Below, in pieces: positions 37,760 through 49,757 of a DNA stretch of 64,000 nt; positions within the stretch are counted from its first letter, which is position 1, and every line of letters starts with the position of its first letter. The notes under the pieces are model-generated. The model saw nothing but the letters and a program-made list of their open reading frames with translations, was not told the origin of the DNA and did no database searches. The position numbers and the translations under genes were made by a program. The stretch is from Euonymus europaeus (taxonomy: Eukaryota > Streptophyta > Magnoliopsida > Celastrales > Celastraceae): the NCBI GenBank assembly GCA_963580455.1, contig OY756967.1:11864501-11928500 (forward strand), in the 5' to 3' direction.

Positions 37760-38559
37760 TTTGCTCGGTGTACACTTTTTATTGTTCTTCTAAGTTAAAT
37801 TTTACGAAAATGAGCTTCCAGGATTATTTTGATGCCAAAAAACCAACTTTCTATGACAAATGGACAAAACCGTTAAAAGCTCCTCCATAGAGAGAGTTGA
37901 GCAACTTCGGACAATCAAAGTTGCTCGGTGTACACTTTATATTGTTCGACTAAGTCAAATTTTACGAGTATAAGCTTCGGAGATTATTTCGATGCCAAAA
38001 CATTAACTTTCTATGACAAATGGACAAAACCGTTAAAACCTCCTCCATAGAGAGAGTTGAGAAACGTCCTACTATCAAAGTTGCTAGGTGTACACTTTTT
38101 ATTGTTCTTCTAAGTTAAATTTTACGAAAATGAGCTTCCAGGATTATTTTGATGCCAAAAAACCAACTTTCTATGACAAATGGACAAAACCGTTAAAAGC
38201 TCCTCCAGAGAGAGAGTTGAGCAACTTCGGACAATCAAAGTTGCTCGGTGTACACTTTATATTGTTCGACTAAGTCAAATTTTACGAGTATAAGCTTCGG
38301 AGATTATTTCGATGCCAAAACATTAACTTTCTATGACAAATGGACAAAACCATTAAAAGCTCCTCCACAGAAAGAGTTGAGCAACTTCGGACTATCAAAA
38401 TTGCTTGGTGTACACTTTTTATTATTCTCCTATGTTAAATTTTACGAAAATGAGCTTCCAGAATTATTTCGATGCCAAAACACCATCTTTCTATGACAAG
38501 TGGACAAAATCGTTAAAAGCTCCTCCATAGAGAGAGTTGAGCAAATTCGGACAATCAAA
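37760..38559 (+). repeat. Duplicated B2-A dimer (2 x 320 bp) and transition monomer
   Basis: B2 (37760) and A (37920) are repeated as B2 (38080) and A (38240). Both A copies share the private changes 'attgttcgactaag' and 'agcttcggagatt', so this is a local tandem duplication of exactly 320 bp. The transition monomer at 38400 has 'attattctcctatg', resembling the 18-mer monomer near 48318. Stop-losing changes ('ccagag', 'ccacag') open short frames at 38088-38273 and 38248-38496. Confidence 0.85.
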
Positions 38560-40318
38560 GTTGCTCGGTGTACACTTTGTACTGTTTTTTTATGATAAAT
38601 TTTACGAAAATGAGCTTCCACGATTTTTTCGATGCCAAAACACCAACTTTCTATGACAAATGGACAAAACCGTTAAAAGCTCCTCCATAGAGAGAGTTGA
38701 GCAACTTCGGACTATCAAAGTTGCTCGGTGTACACTTTTTATTGTTCTTCTATGTTAAAATTTACAAAAATGAGCTTCCAAGATTATTTCGATGCCAAAA
38801 CACCAACTTTCTATGACAAATGAACAAAACCTTTAAAAGCTCCTACGTAGAGAGAGTAGAGAAACTTCGGACTATCAAAGTTGCTCGGTGTGCACTTTTT
38901 ATTGTTCTTCTATGTTAAATTTTACAAAAATGAGCTTCCAGGATTATTTCGATGCCAAAACACCAACTTTCTATGACAAATGGACAAAACCGTTAAAACC
39001 TCCTCCATAGAGAGAGTTTAGCAACTTCGGACAATCAAAGTTGCTCGGTGTACACTTTATATTGTTCTACTAAGTCAAATTTTACGAGTATAAGCTTCCA
39101 AGATTATTTTGATGCCAAAACATTAACTTTCTATAACAAATGGATAAAATCGTTAAAAGCTCCTCCATAGAGAGAGTTGAGCAATTTCGGACTATCAAAG
39201 TTGCTCGGTGTACAATTTATATTGTTCTACTAAGTCAAATTTTACGAGTATAAGCTTCCAAGATTATTTCGACGCTAAAACAGCAACTTTCTATGACAAA
39301 TGGACAAAACCGTTAAAAGCTCCTCCATAGAGAGAGTTGAGCAACTTCGGACAATCAAAGTTGCTCGTTGTACACTTTATACTGTTCTACTAAGTCTAAT
39401 TTTACGAGGATAAGCTTCCAAGATTATTTCAATGCCAAAACATTAACTTTCTATGACAAATGGTCAAAACCGATAAAAGCTCCTCCATAGAAAGAGTTAA
39501 GCAACTTCGGACAATCAAAGTTGCTCGGTGTACACTTTGTATTGTTTTTTTATGTTAAATTTTACGAAAATGAGCTTCCACGATTATTTCGATGACAAAA
39601 CACCAACTTTCTATGACAAATGGACAAAATCGTTAAAAGCACTTCTATAGAGAGAGTTGAGCAACTTCGGACTATCAAAGTTGCTCGGTGTACACTTTTT
39701 ATTGTTCTTCTTTGTTAAATTTTACGAAAATGAGCTTCCATGATTATTTCGATGTCAAAACACAAATTTCTATGACAAATGGACAAAACCGTGAAAAGCT
39801 GCTCCATAGAGAGAGTTGAGCAACTTCGGACTATCAAAGTTGCTCGGTGTACACTATTTATTGTTCTTTTATGTTAAATTTTACGAATATAAGCTTCCAG
39901 GATTATTTCGATGCCAAAACACCAACTTTCTTTGAGAAATGGACAAAACCGTTAAAAGCTCCTCCATAGAGAGAGTTGAGCAACTTCGGACAATCAAAGT
40001 TGCTCGGTGTACACTTTTTATTGTTCTTCTACGTTAAATTTTAAGAAAATGAGCTTCCAGGATTATTTCGATGCCAAAACACCATCTTTCTATGACAAAT
40101 GGACAAAACCGTTCAAAACTCCTCCATAGAGAGAGTTGAGCAATTTCGGACTATCAAAGTTGATCGGTGTACACTTCATATTGTTCTACTAAGTAAAACT
40201 TTACGAGTATAAGCTTCCAAGATTATTTCAATGCCAAAACATTAACTTTCTATGACAAATGGTCAAAACCGTTAGAAGCTCCTCCATAGAAAGAGTTGAG
40301 CAACTTCGGACAATCAAA
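38560..40318 (+). repeat. 11-monomer HOR, copy 1, 1759 bp
   Basis: Order is C (38560), E, B (GTGTGCAC), A, A1 ('tacaatttat'), G (39360), C-like (39520, 'cgattatttcgatgac'), B (39680, 159 bp), B (39839), B3 (39999), and an A1/A2 hybrid (40159, 'ttgatcggtg'). The single-base loss lies in 'cacaaatttctatg' near 39762. The unit repeats directly at 40319. Confidence 0.88.
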
Positions 40319-42078
40319 GTTGCTCGGTGTACACTTTGTATTGTTTTTTTATGTTAAATTTTACGAAAATGAGCTTCCACGATTTTTTCGATGCCAAAAC
40401 ACCAACTTTCTATGACAAATGGACAAAACCGTTAAAAGCTCCTCCATAGAGAGAGTTGAGCAACTTCGGACTATCAAAGTTGCTCGGTGTACACTTTTTA
40501 TTGTTCTTCTATGTTAAAATTTACAAAAATTAGCTTCCAGGATTATTTCGATGCCAAAACACCAACTTTCTATGACAAATGAACAAAACCTTTAAAAGCT
40601 CCTACGTAGAGAGAGTAGAGAAACTTCGGACTATCAAAGTTGCTCGGTGTGCACTTTTTATTGTTCTTCTATGTTAAATTTTACAAAAATGAGCTTCCAG
40701 GATTATTTCGATGCCAAAACACCAACTTTCTATGACAAATGGACAAAACCGTTAAAACCTCCTCCATAGAGAGAGTTTAGCAACTTCGGACAATCAAAGT
40801 TGCTCGGTGTACACTTTATATTGTTCTACTAAGTCAAATTTTACGAGTATAAGCTTCCAAGATTATTTTGATGCCAAAACATTAACTTTCTATAACAAAT
40901 GGACAAAACCGTTAAAAGCTCCTCCATAGAGAGAGTTGAGCAATTTCGGACTATCAAAGTTGCTCGGTGTACAATTTATATTGTTCTACTAAGTCAAATT
41001 TTACGAGTATAAGCTTCCAAGATTATTTCGACGCTAAAACAGCAACTTTCTATGACAAATGGACAAAACCGTTAAAAGCTCCTCCATAGAGAGAGTTGAG
41101 CAACTTTGGACAATCAAAGTTGCTCGTTGTACACTTTATACTGTTCTACTAAGTCTAATTTTACGAGGATAAGCTTCCAAGATTATTTCAATGCCAAAAC
41201 ATTAACTTTCTATGACAAATGGTCAAAACCGATAAAAGCTCCTCCATAGAAAGAGTTAAGCAACTTCGGACAATCAAAGTTGCTCGGTGTACACTTTGTA
41301 TTGTTTTTTTATGTTAAATTTTACGAAAATGAGCTTCCACGATTATTTCGATGACAAAACACCAACTTTCTATGACAAATGGACAAAATCGTTAAAAGCA
41401 CTTCTATAGAGAGAGTTGAGCAACTTCGGACTATCAAAGTTGCTCGGTGTACACTTTTTATTGTTCTTCTTTGTTAAATTTTACGAAAATGAGCTTCCAT
41501 GATTATTTCGATGTCAAAACAGCAACTTTCTATGACAAATGGACAAAACCGTGAAAAGCTGCTCCATAGAGAGAGTTGAGCAACTTCGGACTATCAAAGT
41601 TGCTCGGTGTACACTATTTATTGTTCTTTTATGTTAAATTTTACGAATATAAGCTTCCAGGATTATTTCGATGCCAAAACACCAACTTTCTTTGAGAAAT
41701 GGACAAAACCGTTAAAAGCTCCTCCATAGAGAGAGTTGAGCAACTTCGGACAATCAAAGTTGCTCGGTGTACACTTTTTATTGTTCTTCTACGTTAAATT
41801 TTAAGAAAATGAGCTTCCAGGATTATTTCGATGCCAAAACACCATCTTTCTATGACAAATGGACAAAACCGTTCAAAGCTCCTCCATAGAGAGAGTTGAG
41901 CAATTTCGGACTATCAAAGTTGATCGGTGTACACTTCATATTGTTCTACTAAGTAAAACTTTACGAGTATAAGCTTCCAAGATTATTTCAATGCCAAAAC
42001 ATTAACTTTCTATGACAAATGGTCAAAACCGTTAGAAGCTCCTCCATAGAAAGAGTTGAGCAACTTCGGACAATCAAA
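40319..42078 (+). repeat. 11-monomer HOR, copy 2, 1760 bp
   Basis: Same order and private variants as 38560-40318, including 'gctcgttgtacac' (41119 G monomer), 'gcacttctatag', 'gtacactatttattg' and the A1/A2 hybrid with 'ttgatcggtg' at 41919. Confidence 0.88.
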
Positions 42079-44315
42079 GTTGCTCGGTGTACACTTTGTA
42101 TTTTTTTTTATGTTAAATTTTACGAAAATGAGCTTCCACAATTTTTTGGTTGCCAAAACACCAACTTTCTATGACAAATGGACAAAACCATTAAAAGCTC
42201 CTCCATAGAGAGTTGAGCAACTTCGGACTATCAAAGTTGCTCGGTGTACACTTTTTATTGTTCTTCTATGTTAAAATTTACAAAAATAAGCTTCCAGGAT
42301 TATTTCGATGCCAAAACACCAACTTTCTATGACAAATGAACAAAACCTCTAAAAGCTCCTCCGTAGAGAGAGTAGAGAAACTTAGGACTATCAAAGTTGC
42401 TCGGTGTACACTTTTTATTGTTCTTCTATGTTAAATTATACAAAAATTAGCTTCCAGGATTATTTCGATGCCAAAACACCAACTTTCTATGACAAATGGA
42501 CAAAACCGCTAAAACCTCCTCCATAGAGAGAGTTTAGCAACTTCGGACAATCAAAGTTGCTCGGTGTACACTTTATATTGTTCTACTAAGTTAAATTTTA
42601 CGAGTCTAAGCTTCCAAGATTATTTTGATGCCAAAACATTAACTTTCTATAACAAATGGACAAAACCGTTAAAAGCTCCTCCATAGAAAAAGTTTAGCAA
42701 CGTCGGACAATCAAAGTTGCTCGGTGTACCCTTTTTATTGTTCTTTTATGCTAAATTTTACGAAAATGAGCTGCCAGGATTATTTCGATGCCAAAACACC
42801 ATCTTTCTATGACAAGTGGACAAAACCGTTAAAAGCTCCTCCATAGAGAGAGTTGAGCAAATTCGGACAATCAAAGTTGCTCGGTGTACACTTTGTATTG
42901 TTTTTTTATGTTAAATTTTACGAAAATGAGCTTCCACGATTTTTTCGATGCCAAAACACCAACTTTCTATGACAAATGGACAAAACCGTTAAAAGCTCCT
43001 CCACAGAGAGAGTTGAGCAACTTCGGACTATCAAAGTTGCTCGGTGTACACTTTTTATTGTTCTTCTATGTTAAAATTTACAAAAATGAGCTTCCAGGAT
43101 TATTTCGATGCCAAAACACCAACTTTCTATGACAAATGAACAAAACCTTTAAAAGCTCCTACGTAGAGAGAGTAGAGAAACTTCGGACTATCAAAGTTGC
43201 TCGGTGTGCACTTTTTATTGTTCTTCTATGTTAAATTTTACAAAAATGAGCTTCCAGGATTATTTCGATGCCAAAACACCAACTTTCTATGACAAATGGA
43301 CAAAACCGTTAAAACCTCCTCCATAGAGAGAGTTTAGCAACTTCGGACAATCAAAGTTGCTCGGTGTACACTTTATATTGTTCTACTAAGTCAAATTTTA
43401 CGAGTATAAGCTTCCAAGATTATTTTGATGCCAAAACATTAACTTTCTATAACAAATGGACAAAACCGTTAAAAGCTCCTCCATAGAGAGAGTTGAGCAA
43501 TTTCGGACTATCAAAGTTGCTCGGTGTACAATTTATATTGTTCTACTAAGTCAAATTTTACGAGTATAAGCTTCCAAGATTATTTCGACGCTAAAACAGC
43601 AACTTTCTATGACAAATGGACAAAACCGTTAAAAGCTCTTCCATAGAGAGAGTTGAGCAACTTCGGACAATCAAAGTTGCTCGTTGTACACTTTATACTG
43701 TTCTACTAAGTCTAATTTTACGAGGATAAGCTTCCAAGATTATTTCAATGCCAAAACATTAACTTTCTATGACAAATGGTTAAAACAGATAAAAGCTCCT
43801 CCATAGAAAGAGTTAAGCAACTTCGGACAATCAAAGTTGCTCGGTGTACCCTTTTTGTTGTTCTTTTATGTTAAATTTTACGAAAATGAGCTGCCAGGAT
43901 TATTTCGATGCCAAAACACCAGCTTTCTATGACAAATGGACAAAACCGTTAAAAGCTCCTCCATAGAAAAAGTTTAGCAACTTCGGACAATCAAAGTTGC
44001 TCGGTGTACCCTTTTTATTGTTCTTTTATGTTAAATTTTACGAAAATGAGCTGCCAGGATTATTTCGATGCCAAAACACCAGCTTTCTATGACAAATGGA
44101 CAAAACCGTTAAAAGCTCCTCCATAGAGAGAGTTGAGCAATTTCGGACTATCAAAGTTGCTCGGTGTACAATTTATATTGTTCTACTAAGTCAAATTTTA
44201 CGAGTATAAGCTTCCAAGATTATTTCGACGCTAAAACAGCAACTTTCTATGACAAATGGACAAAACCGTTAAAAGCTCCTCCATAGAGAGAGTTGAGCAA
44301 TTTCGGACAATCAAA
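42079..44315 (+). repeat. Transition region of Y-type and G-type monomers
   Basis: Monomers: C (42079, 157 bp; loses one T in the T-run and one AG in 'ccatagagagttg'), E (42236), B, A, D (42716), C (42876), E (43036), B (43196), A (43356), A1, G (43676), D (43836), D (43996), A1 (44156). The A1-G pair at 43516 is repeated 640 bp later at 44156, with two D monomers between. The C at 42876 has 'ccacag' in place of 'ccatag', opening a frame at 42884-43132. Confidence 0.8.
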
Positions 44316-46877
44316 GTTGCTCGTTGTACACTTTATACTGTTCTACTAAGTCTAATTTTACGAGGATAAGCTTCCAAGATTATTTCAATGCCAAAACATT
44401 AACTTTCTATGACAAATGGTTAAAACCGATAAAAGCTCCTCCATAGAAAGAGTTAAGCAACTTCGGACAATCAAAGTTACTCGGTGTACACTTTGTATTG
44501 TTTTTTTATGTTAAATTTTACGAAAATGAGCTTTCCCGATTTTTTGGATGCCAAAACACCAACTTTCTATGACAAATGGACAAAACCGTTAAAAGCTCCT
44601 CCATAGAAAGAGTTGAGCAACTTCGGACAATCAAAATTGCTCGGTGTACACTTTTTTATTGTTCTTTTATGTTAAATTTTACGAAAATGAGCTTGCACGA
44701 TTATTTCGATGCCAAAACACCAACTTTCTATGACAAATGGACAAAACTGTTAAAATCTCCTCCATAGAGAAAGTTTAGCAACTTCGGACAATCAAAGTTG
44801 CTCGGTGTACACTTTATATTGTTCTACTAAGTCAAATTTTACGAGTATAAGCTTCCAAGATTATTTTGATGCCAAAACATTAACTTTCTATGACAAATGG
44901 ACAAAACCGTTAAAAGCTCCTCCATAGAGAGTGTTGAGCAACTTTGGACAATCAAAGTTGCTCGGTGTACACTTTGTATTGTTCTACTAAGTCAAATTTT
45001 ACGAGTATAAGCTTCCAAGATTATTTTGATGCCAAAACATTAACTTTCTATAACAAATGGACAAAACCGTTAAAAGCTCCTCCATAGAAAAAGTTTAGCA
45101 ACTTCGGACAATCATAGTTGCTCGGTGTACCTTTTTTATTGTTCTTTTATGTTAAATTTTACGAAAATGAGCTGCCGGGATTATTTCGATGCCAAAACAC
45201 CAGCTTTCTATGACAAGTGGACAAAACCGTTAAAACCTCCTCCATAGAGAGAGTTGAGAAACTTCGTACTATCAAAGTTGCTCGGTGTACACTTTTTATT
45301 GTTGTTCTAAGTTAAATTTTACGAAAATGAGCTTCCAGGATTATTTCGATGCCAAAAAACCAACTTTCTATGACAAATGTACAAAACCGTTAAAAGCTCC
45401 TCCATAGAGAGAGTTGAGCAACTTCGGACAATCAAAGTTGCTCGGTGTACACTTTATATTGTTCTACTAAGTCAAATTTTACGAGTATAAGCTTCCAAGA
45501 TTATTTCGATGCCAAAACATTAACTTTCTATGACAAATGGACAAAACCGTTAAAAGCTCCTCCATAGAAAGAGTTGAGCAACTTCGGACAATCAAAATTG
45601 CTCGGTGTACACTTTTTTATTGTTCTTTTATGTTAAATTTTACGAAAATGAGCTTGCACGATTATTTCGATGCCAAAACACCAACTTTCTATGACAAATG
45701 GACAAAACCGTTAAAACCTCCTCCATAGAGAGAGTTTAGCAACTTCGGACAATCAAAGTTGCTCGGTGTACACTTTATATTGTTCTACTAAGTCAAATTT
45801 TACGAGTATAACTTCCAAGATTATTTTGATGCCAAAACATTAACTTTCTATGACAAATGGACAAAACCGTTAAAAGCTCCTCCATAGAGAGTGTTGAGCA
45901 ACTTTGGACAATCAAAGTTGCTCGGTGTACACTTTGTATTGTTCTACTAAGTCAAATTTTACGAGTATAAGCTTCCAAGATTATTTTGATGCCAAAACAT
46001 TAACTTTCTATAACAAATGGACAAAACCGTTAAAAGCTCCTCCATAGAAAAAGTTTAGCAACTTTGGACAATCATAGTTGCTCGGTGTACCTTTTTTATT
46101 GTTCTTTTATGTTAAATTTTACGAAAATGAGCTGCCGGGATTATTTCGATGCCAAAACACCAGCTTTCTATGACAAGTGGACAAAACCGTTAAAATCTCC
46201 TCCATAGAGAGAGTTGAGAAACTTCGTACTATCAAAGTTGCTCGGTGTACACTTTTTATTGTTGTTCTAAGTTAAATTTTACGAAAATGAGCTTCCAGGA
46301 TTATTTCGATGCCAAAAAACCAACTTTCTATGACAAATGGACAAAACCGTTAAAAGCTCCTCCATAGAGAGAGTTGAGCAACTTCGGACAATCAAAGTTG
46401 CTCGGTGTACACTTTATATTGTTCTACTAAGTCAAATTTTACGAGTATAAGCTTCCAAGATTATTTCGATGCCAAAACATTAACTTTCTATGACAAATGG
46501 ACAAAACCGTTAAAAGCTCCTCCATAGAAAGAGTTGAGCAACTTCGGACAATCAAAATTGCTCGGTGTACACTTTTTTATTGTTCTTTTATGTTAAATTT
46601 TACGAAAATGAGCTTGCACGATTATTTCGATGCCAAAACACCAACTTTCTATGAGAAATGGACAAAACCGTTAACAGCACCTCCATAGAGAGAGTTGAGC
46701 AACTTCGGACTATCAAAGTTGCTCGGTGTGCACTTTTTATTGTTCTTCTTTGTTAAATTTTACGAAAATGAGCTTCCAGAATTATTTCGATGTCAAAACA
46801 CCAACTTTCTATGACAAATGGACAAAACCGTCAAAAGCTGCTCCATAGAGAGAGTTGAGCAACTTCGGACTATCAAA
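44316..46877 (+). repeat. 16-monomer leader of the 34-mer superunit, with a 6-mer (960 bp) repeat
   Basis: Order is G (44316), C (44476), then F-A-A-D-B2-A twice (44636-45596 and 45597-46556), then F (46557) and B (46718). The two hexamers are 961 and 960 bp: each F adds one base, and the second loses a G in 'gtataacttcc' near 45810. D monomers here carry 'aatcatagttgctcgg' and 'ctgccgggatt'. Confidence 0.88.
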
Positions 46878-49757
46878 GTTGCTCGGTGTACACTTTTTAT
46901 TGTTCTTTTATGTTAAATTTTACGAAAATAAGCTTCTAGGATTACTTCGATGCCAAAACACCAACTTTCTATGAGAAATGGACAAAACCGTTAAAAGCTC
47001 CTCCATAGAGAGAGTTGAGCAACTTCGGACAATCAAAGTTGCTCGGTGTACACTTTTTATTGTTCTTCTATGTTAAATTTTAAGAAAATGAGCTTCCAGG
47101 ATTATTTCGATGCCAAAACACCAACTTTCTATGACAAATGGACAAAACCGTTAAAAACACCTCCATAGAGAGAGTTGAGCAATTTCGGACTATCAAAGTT
47201 GCTCGGTGTACACTTTATATTGTTCTACTACGTCAAATTTTACGAGTATAAGCTTCCAAGATTATTTTGATGCCAAAACATTAACTTTCTATGACAAATG
47301 GACGAAACCGTTAAAAGCTCCTCCATAGAGAGTGTTGAGCAACTTTGGACAATCAAAGTTGCTCGGTCTACACTTTATATTGTTCTTCTAAGTCAAATTT
47401 TACGAGTATAAGCTTCCAAGATTATTTCGATGCCAAAACAGCAACTTTTTATGACAAATGGACAAAACCGTTAAAAGGTCATCCATAGAGAGAGTTGAGC
47501 AACGTCAGACCATCAAAGTTGCTCGGTGTACAACTTTTATTGTTCTTCTATGTCAAAATTTACGAGTATAAGCTTCCTAGATTATTTCGATGAAAAAACA
47601 CCAACTTTCTATGAAAAATGGACAAAACCGTTAAAAGCCGTTCCATAGAGAGAGTTGAGCATCTACGGACAATCAAAGTTGCTCGGTGTACACTTTTTAT
47701 TGTTCTTTTATGTTAAATTTTACGAAAATGAGTTTTCCGGATTATTTCGATGCTAAAACACCAACTTTCTATGACAAATGGACAAAACCGTTAAAACCTC
47801 CTCCATAGAGAGAGTTTAGCAACTTCGGACAATCAAAGTTGCTCGGTGTACACTTTATATTGTTCTACTAAGAGAAATTTTACGAGTATAAGCTTTCAAG
47901 ATTATTTCGATGCCAAAACAGCAACTTTCTAAGACAAATGGACAAAACCGTTAAAATGTCCTCCATAGAGAGAGTTGAGCAACGTCAGATTATCAAAACT
48001 GCTCTGTGTACATCTTTTATTGTTCTTCTATGTCAAATTTTATGATTATAAGTTTCCTAGATTATTTCGATGAAAAAATACCAAATTTCTATGACAAATG
48101 GACAAAACCGTTAAAAGCCTCTCCATAGAGGGTGTTGAGCATCTTCAGACAATCAAAGTTGCTCAGTGTACACCTTTTATTGTTCTTTTATGTTAAATTT
48201 TACGAAAATGAGCTTCCAAGAATATTTCGATGCCAAAACACCAACTCTCTATGACAAATGGACAAAACCGTTAAAAGCACCTCCATAGAGAGAGTTGAGC
48301 AACTTCGGACTATCAAAGTTGCTCGGTGTACACTTTTTATTATTCTCCCATGTTCAATTTTACGAAAATCAGCTTCAAGGATTATTTCGATGCCAAAACA
48401 CTAACTTTCTATGACAAATGGACAAAACCGTTAAAAGCTCCTCCATAGAGAGAGTTGAGCAATTTCGGACTATCAAAGTTGCTCGGTGTACAATTCATAT
48501 AGTTCTACTAAGTCAAAATGTACGAGTATAAGCTTCCAAGATTATTTCGACACTAAAACAGCAACTTTCTACGAAAAATGTACAAAACCGTTGAACGCTC
48601 CTCCATAGAGAGAGTTGAGCAACTTCGGACAATCAAAATTGCTCGGTGTACACTTTATATTGTTCTACTAAGTCAAATTTTACGAGTATAAGCTTCCAAG
48701 ATTATTTCAATGCCAAAACATTAACTTTCTATGACAAATGGTCAAAACCGTTAGAAGCTCCTCCATAGAAAGAGTTGAGCAACTTCGGACAATCAGAGTT
48801 GCTCGGTGTACACTTTGTATTGTTTTTTTATGTTAAATTTTACGAAAATGAGCTTCCACGATTTTTTGGATGCCAAAACACCAACTTTCTATGACAAATG
48901 GACAAAACCGTTAAAAGCTCCTCTATAGAGAGAGTTGAGCAACTTCGGACTATCAAAGTTGCTCGGTGTACACTTTTTATTGTTCTTCTACGTTAAAATT
49001 TACAAAAATGAGCTTCCAGGATTATTTCGATGCCAAAACACAAACGTTCTATGACAAATGAGCAAAACCTTTAAAAGCTCCTCCGTAGAGAGAGTAGAGA
49101 AACTTCGGACTATCAAAGTTGCTCGGTTTACACTTTTAATTGTTCTTCTATGTTAAATTTTACAAAAATGAGCTTCCGGGATTATTTCGATGCCAAAACA
49201 CCAACTTTCTATGACAAATGGACAAAACCGTTAAAACCTCCTCCATATAGAGAGTTTAGCAACTTCGGACAATCAAAGTTGCTCGGTGTACACTTTATAC
49301 TGTTCTACTAAGTCAAATTTTACGAGTATTAGCTTCCAAGATTATTTTGATGACAAAACATTAACTTTCTATAACAAATAGACAAAACCGTTAAAAGCAC
49401 CTCTATAGAAAAAGTTTAGCAACTTCGGACAATCAAAGTTGCTCGGTGTACCCTTTTTATTGTTCTTTTATGTTAAATTTTACGAAAATGAGCTGCCAGG
49501 ATTATTTCGATGCCAAAACACCAGCTTTCTATGACAAATGGACAAAACCGTTAAAAGCTCCTCCATAGAGAGAGTTGAGCAATTTCGGACTATCAAAGTT
49601 GCTCGGTGTACAATTTATATTGTTCTACTAAGTCAAATTTTACGAGTATAAGCTTCCAAGATTATTTCGACGCTAAAACAGCAACTTTCTATGACAAATG
49701 GACAAAACCGTCAAAAGCTGCTCCATAGAGAGAGTTGAGCAACTTCGGACTATCAAA
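46878..49757 (+). repeat. 18-monomer HOR, copy 1, 2880 bp
   Basis: Eighteen monomers starting with a B that has 'aataagcttctagg'. It includes rare classes with 'ggtctacac', 'gtacaacttttatt', 'gagttttccgg', 'ctaagagaaatttt', 'ctctgtgtacatc', 'cagtgtacacc' and 'attctcccatg', followed by A1, A2 and a full Y block (48798-49597). It differs from copy 2 by one base seen by eye (C at 47289). Confidence 0.93.

Noticed and set aside
38088..38496. Overlapping 61- and 82-codon frames; similar at 7849-8097 and 42884-43132
   Set aside because: They result from loss of the conserved TAG ('ccagag' or 'ccacag'). The encoded peptides are the same repeat-derived strings seen elsewhere and do not form a gene.
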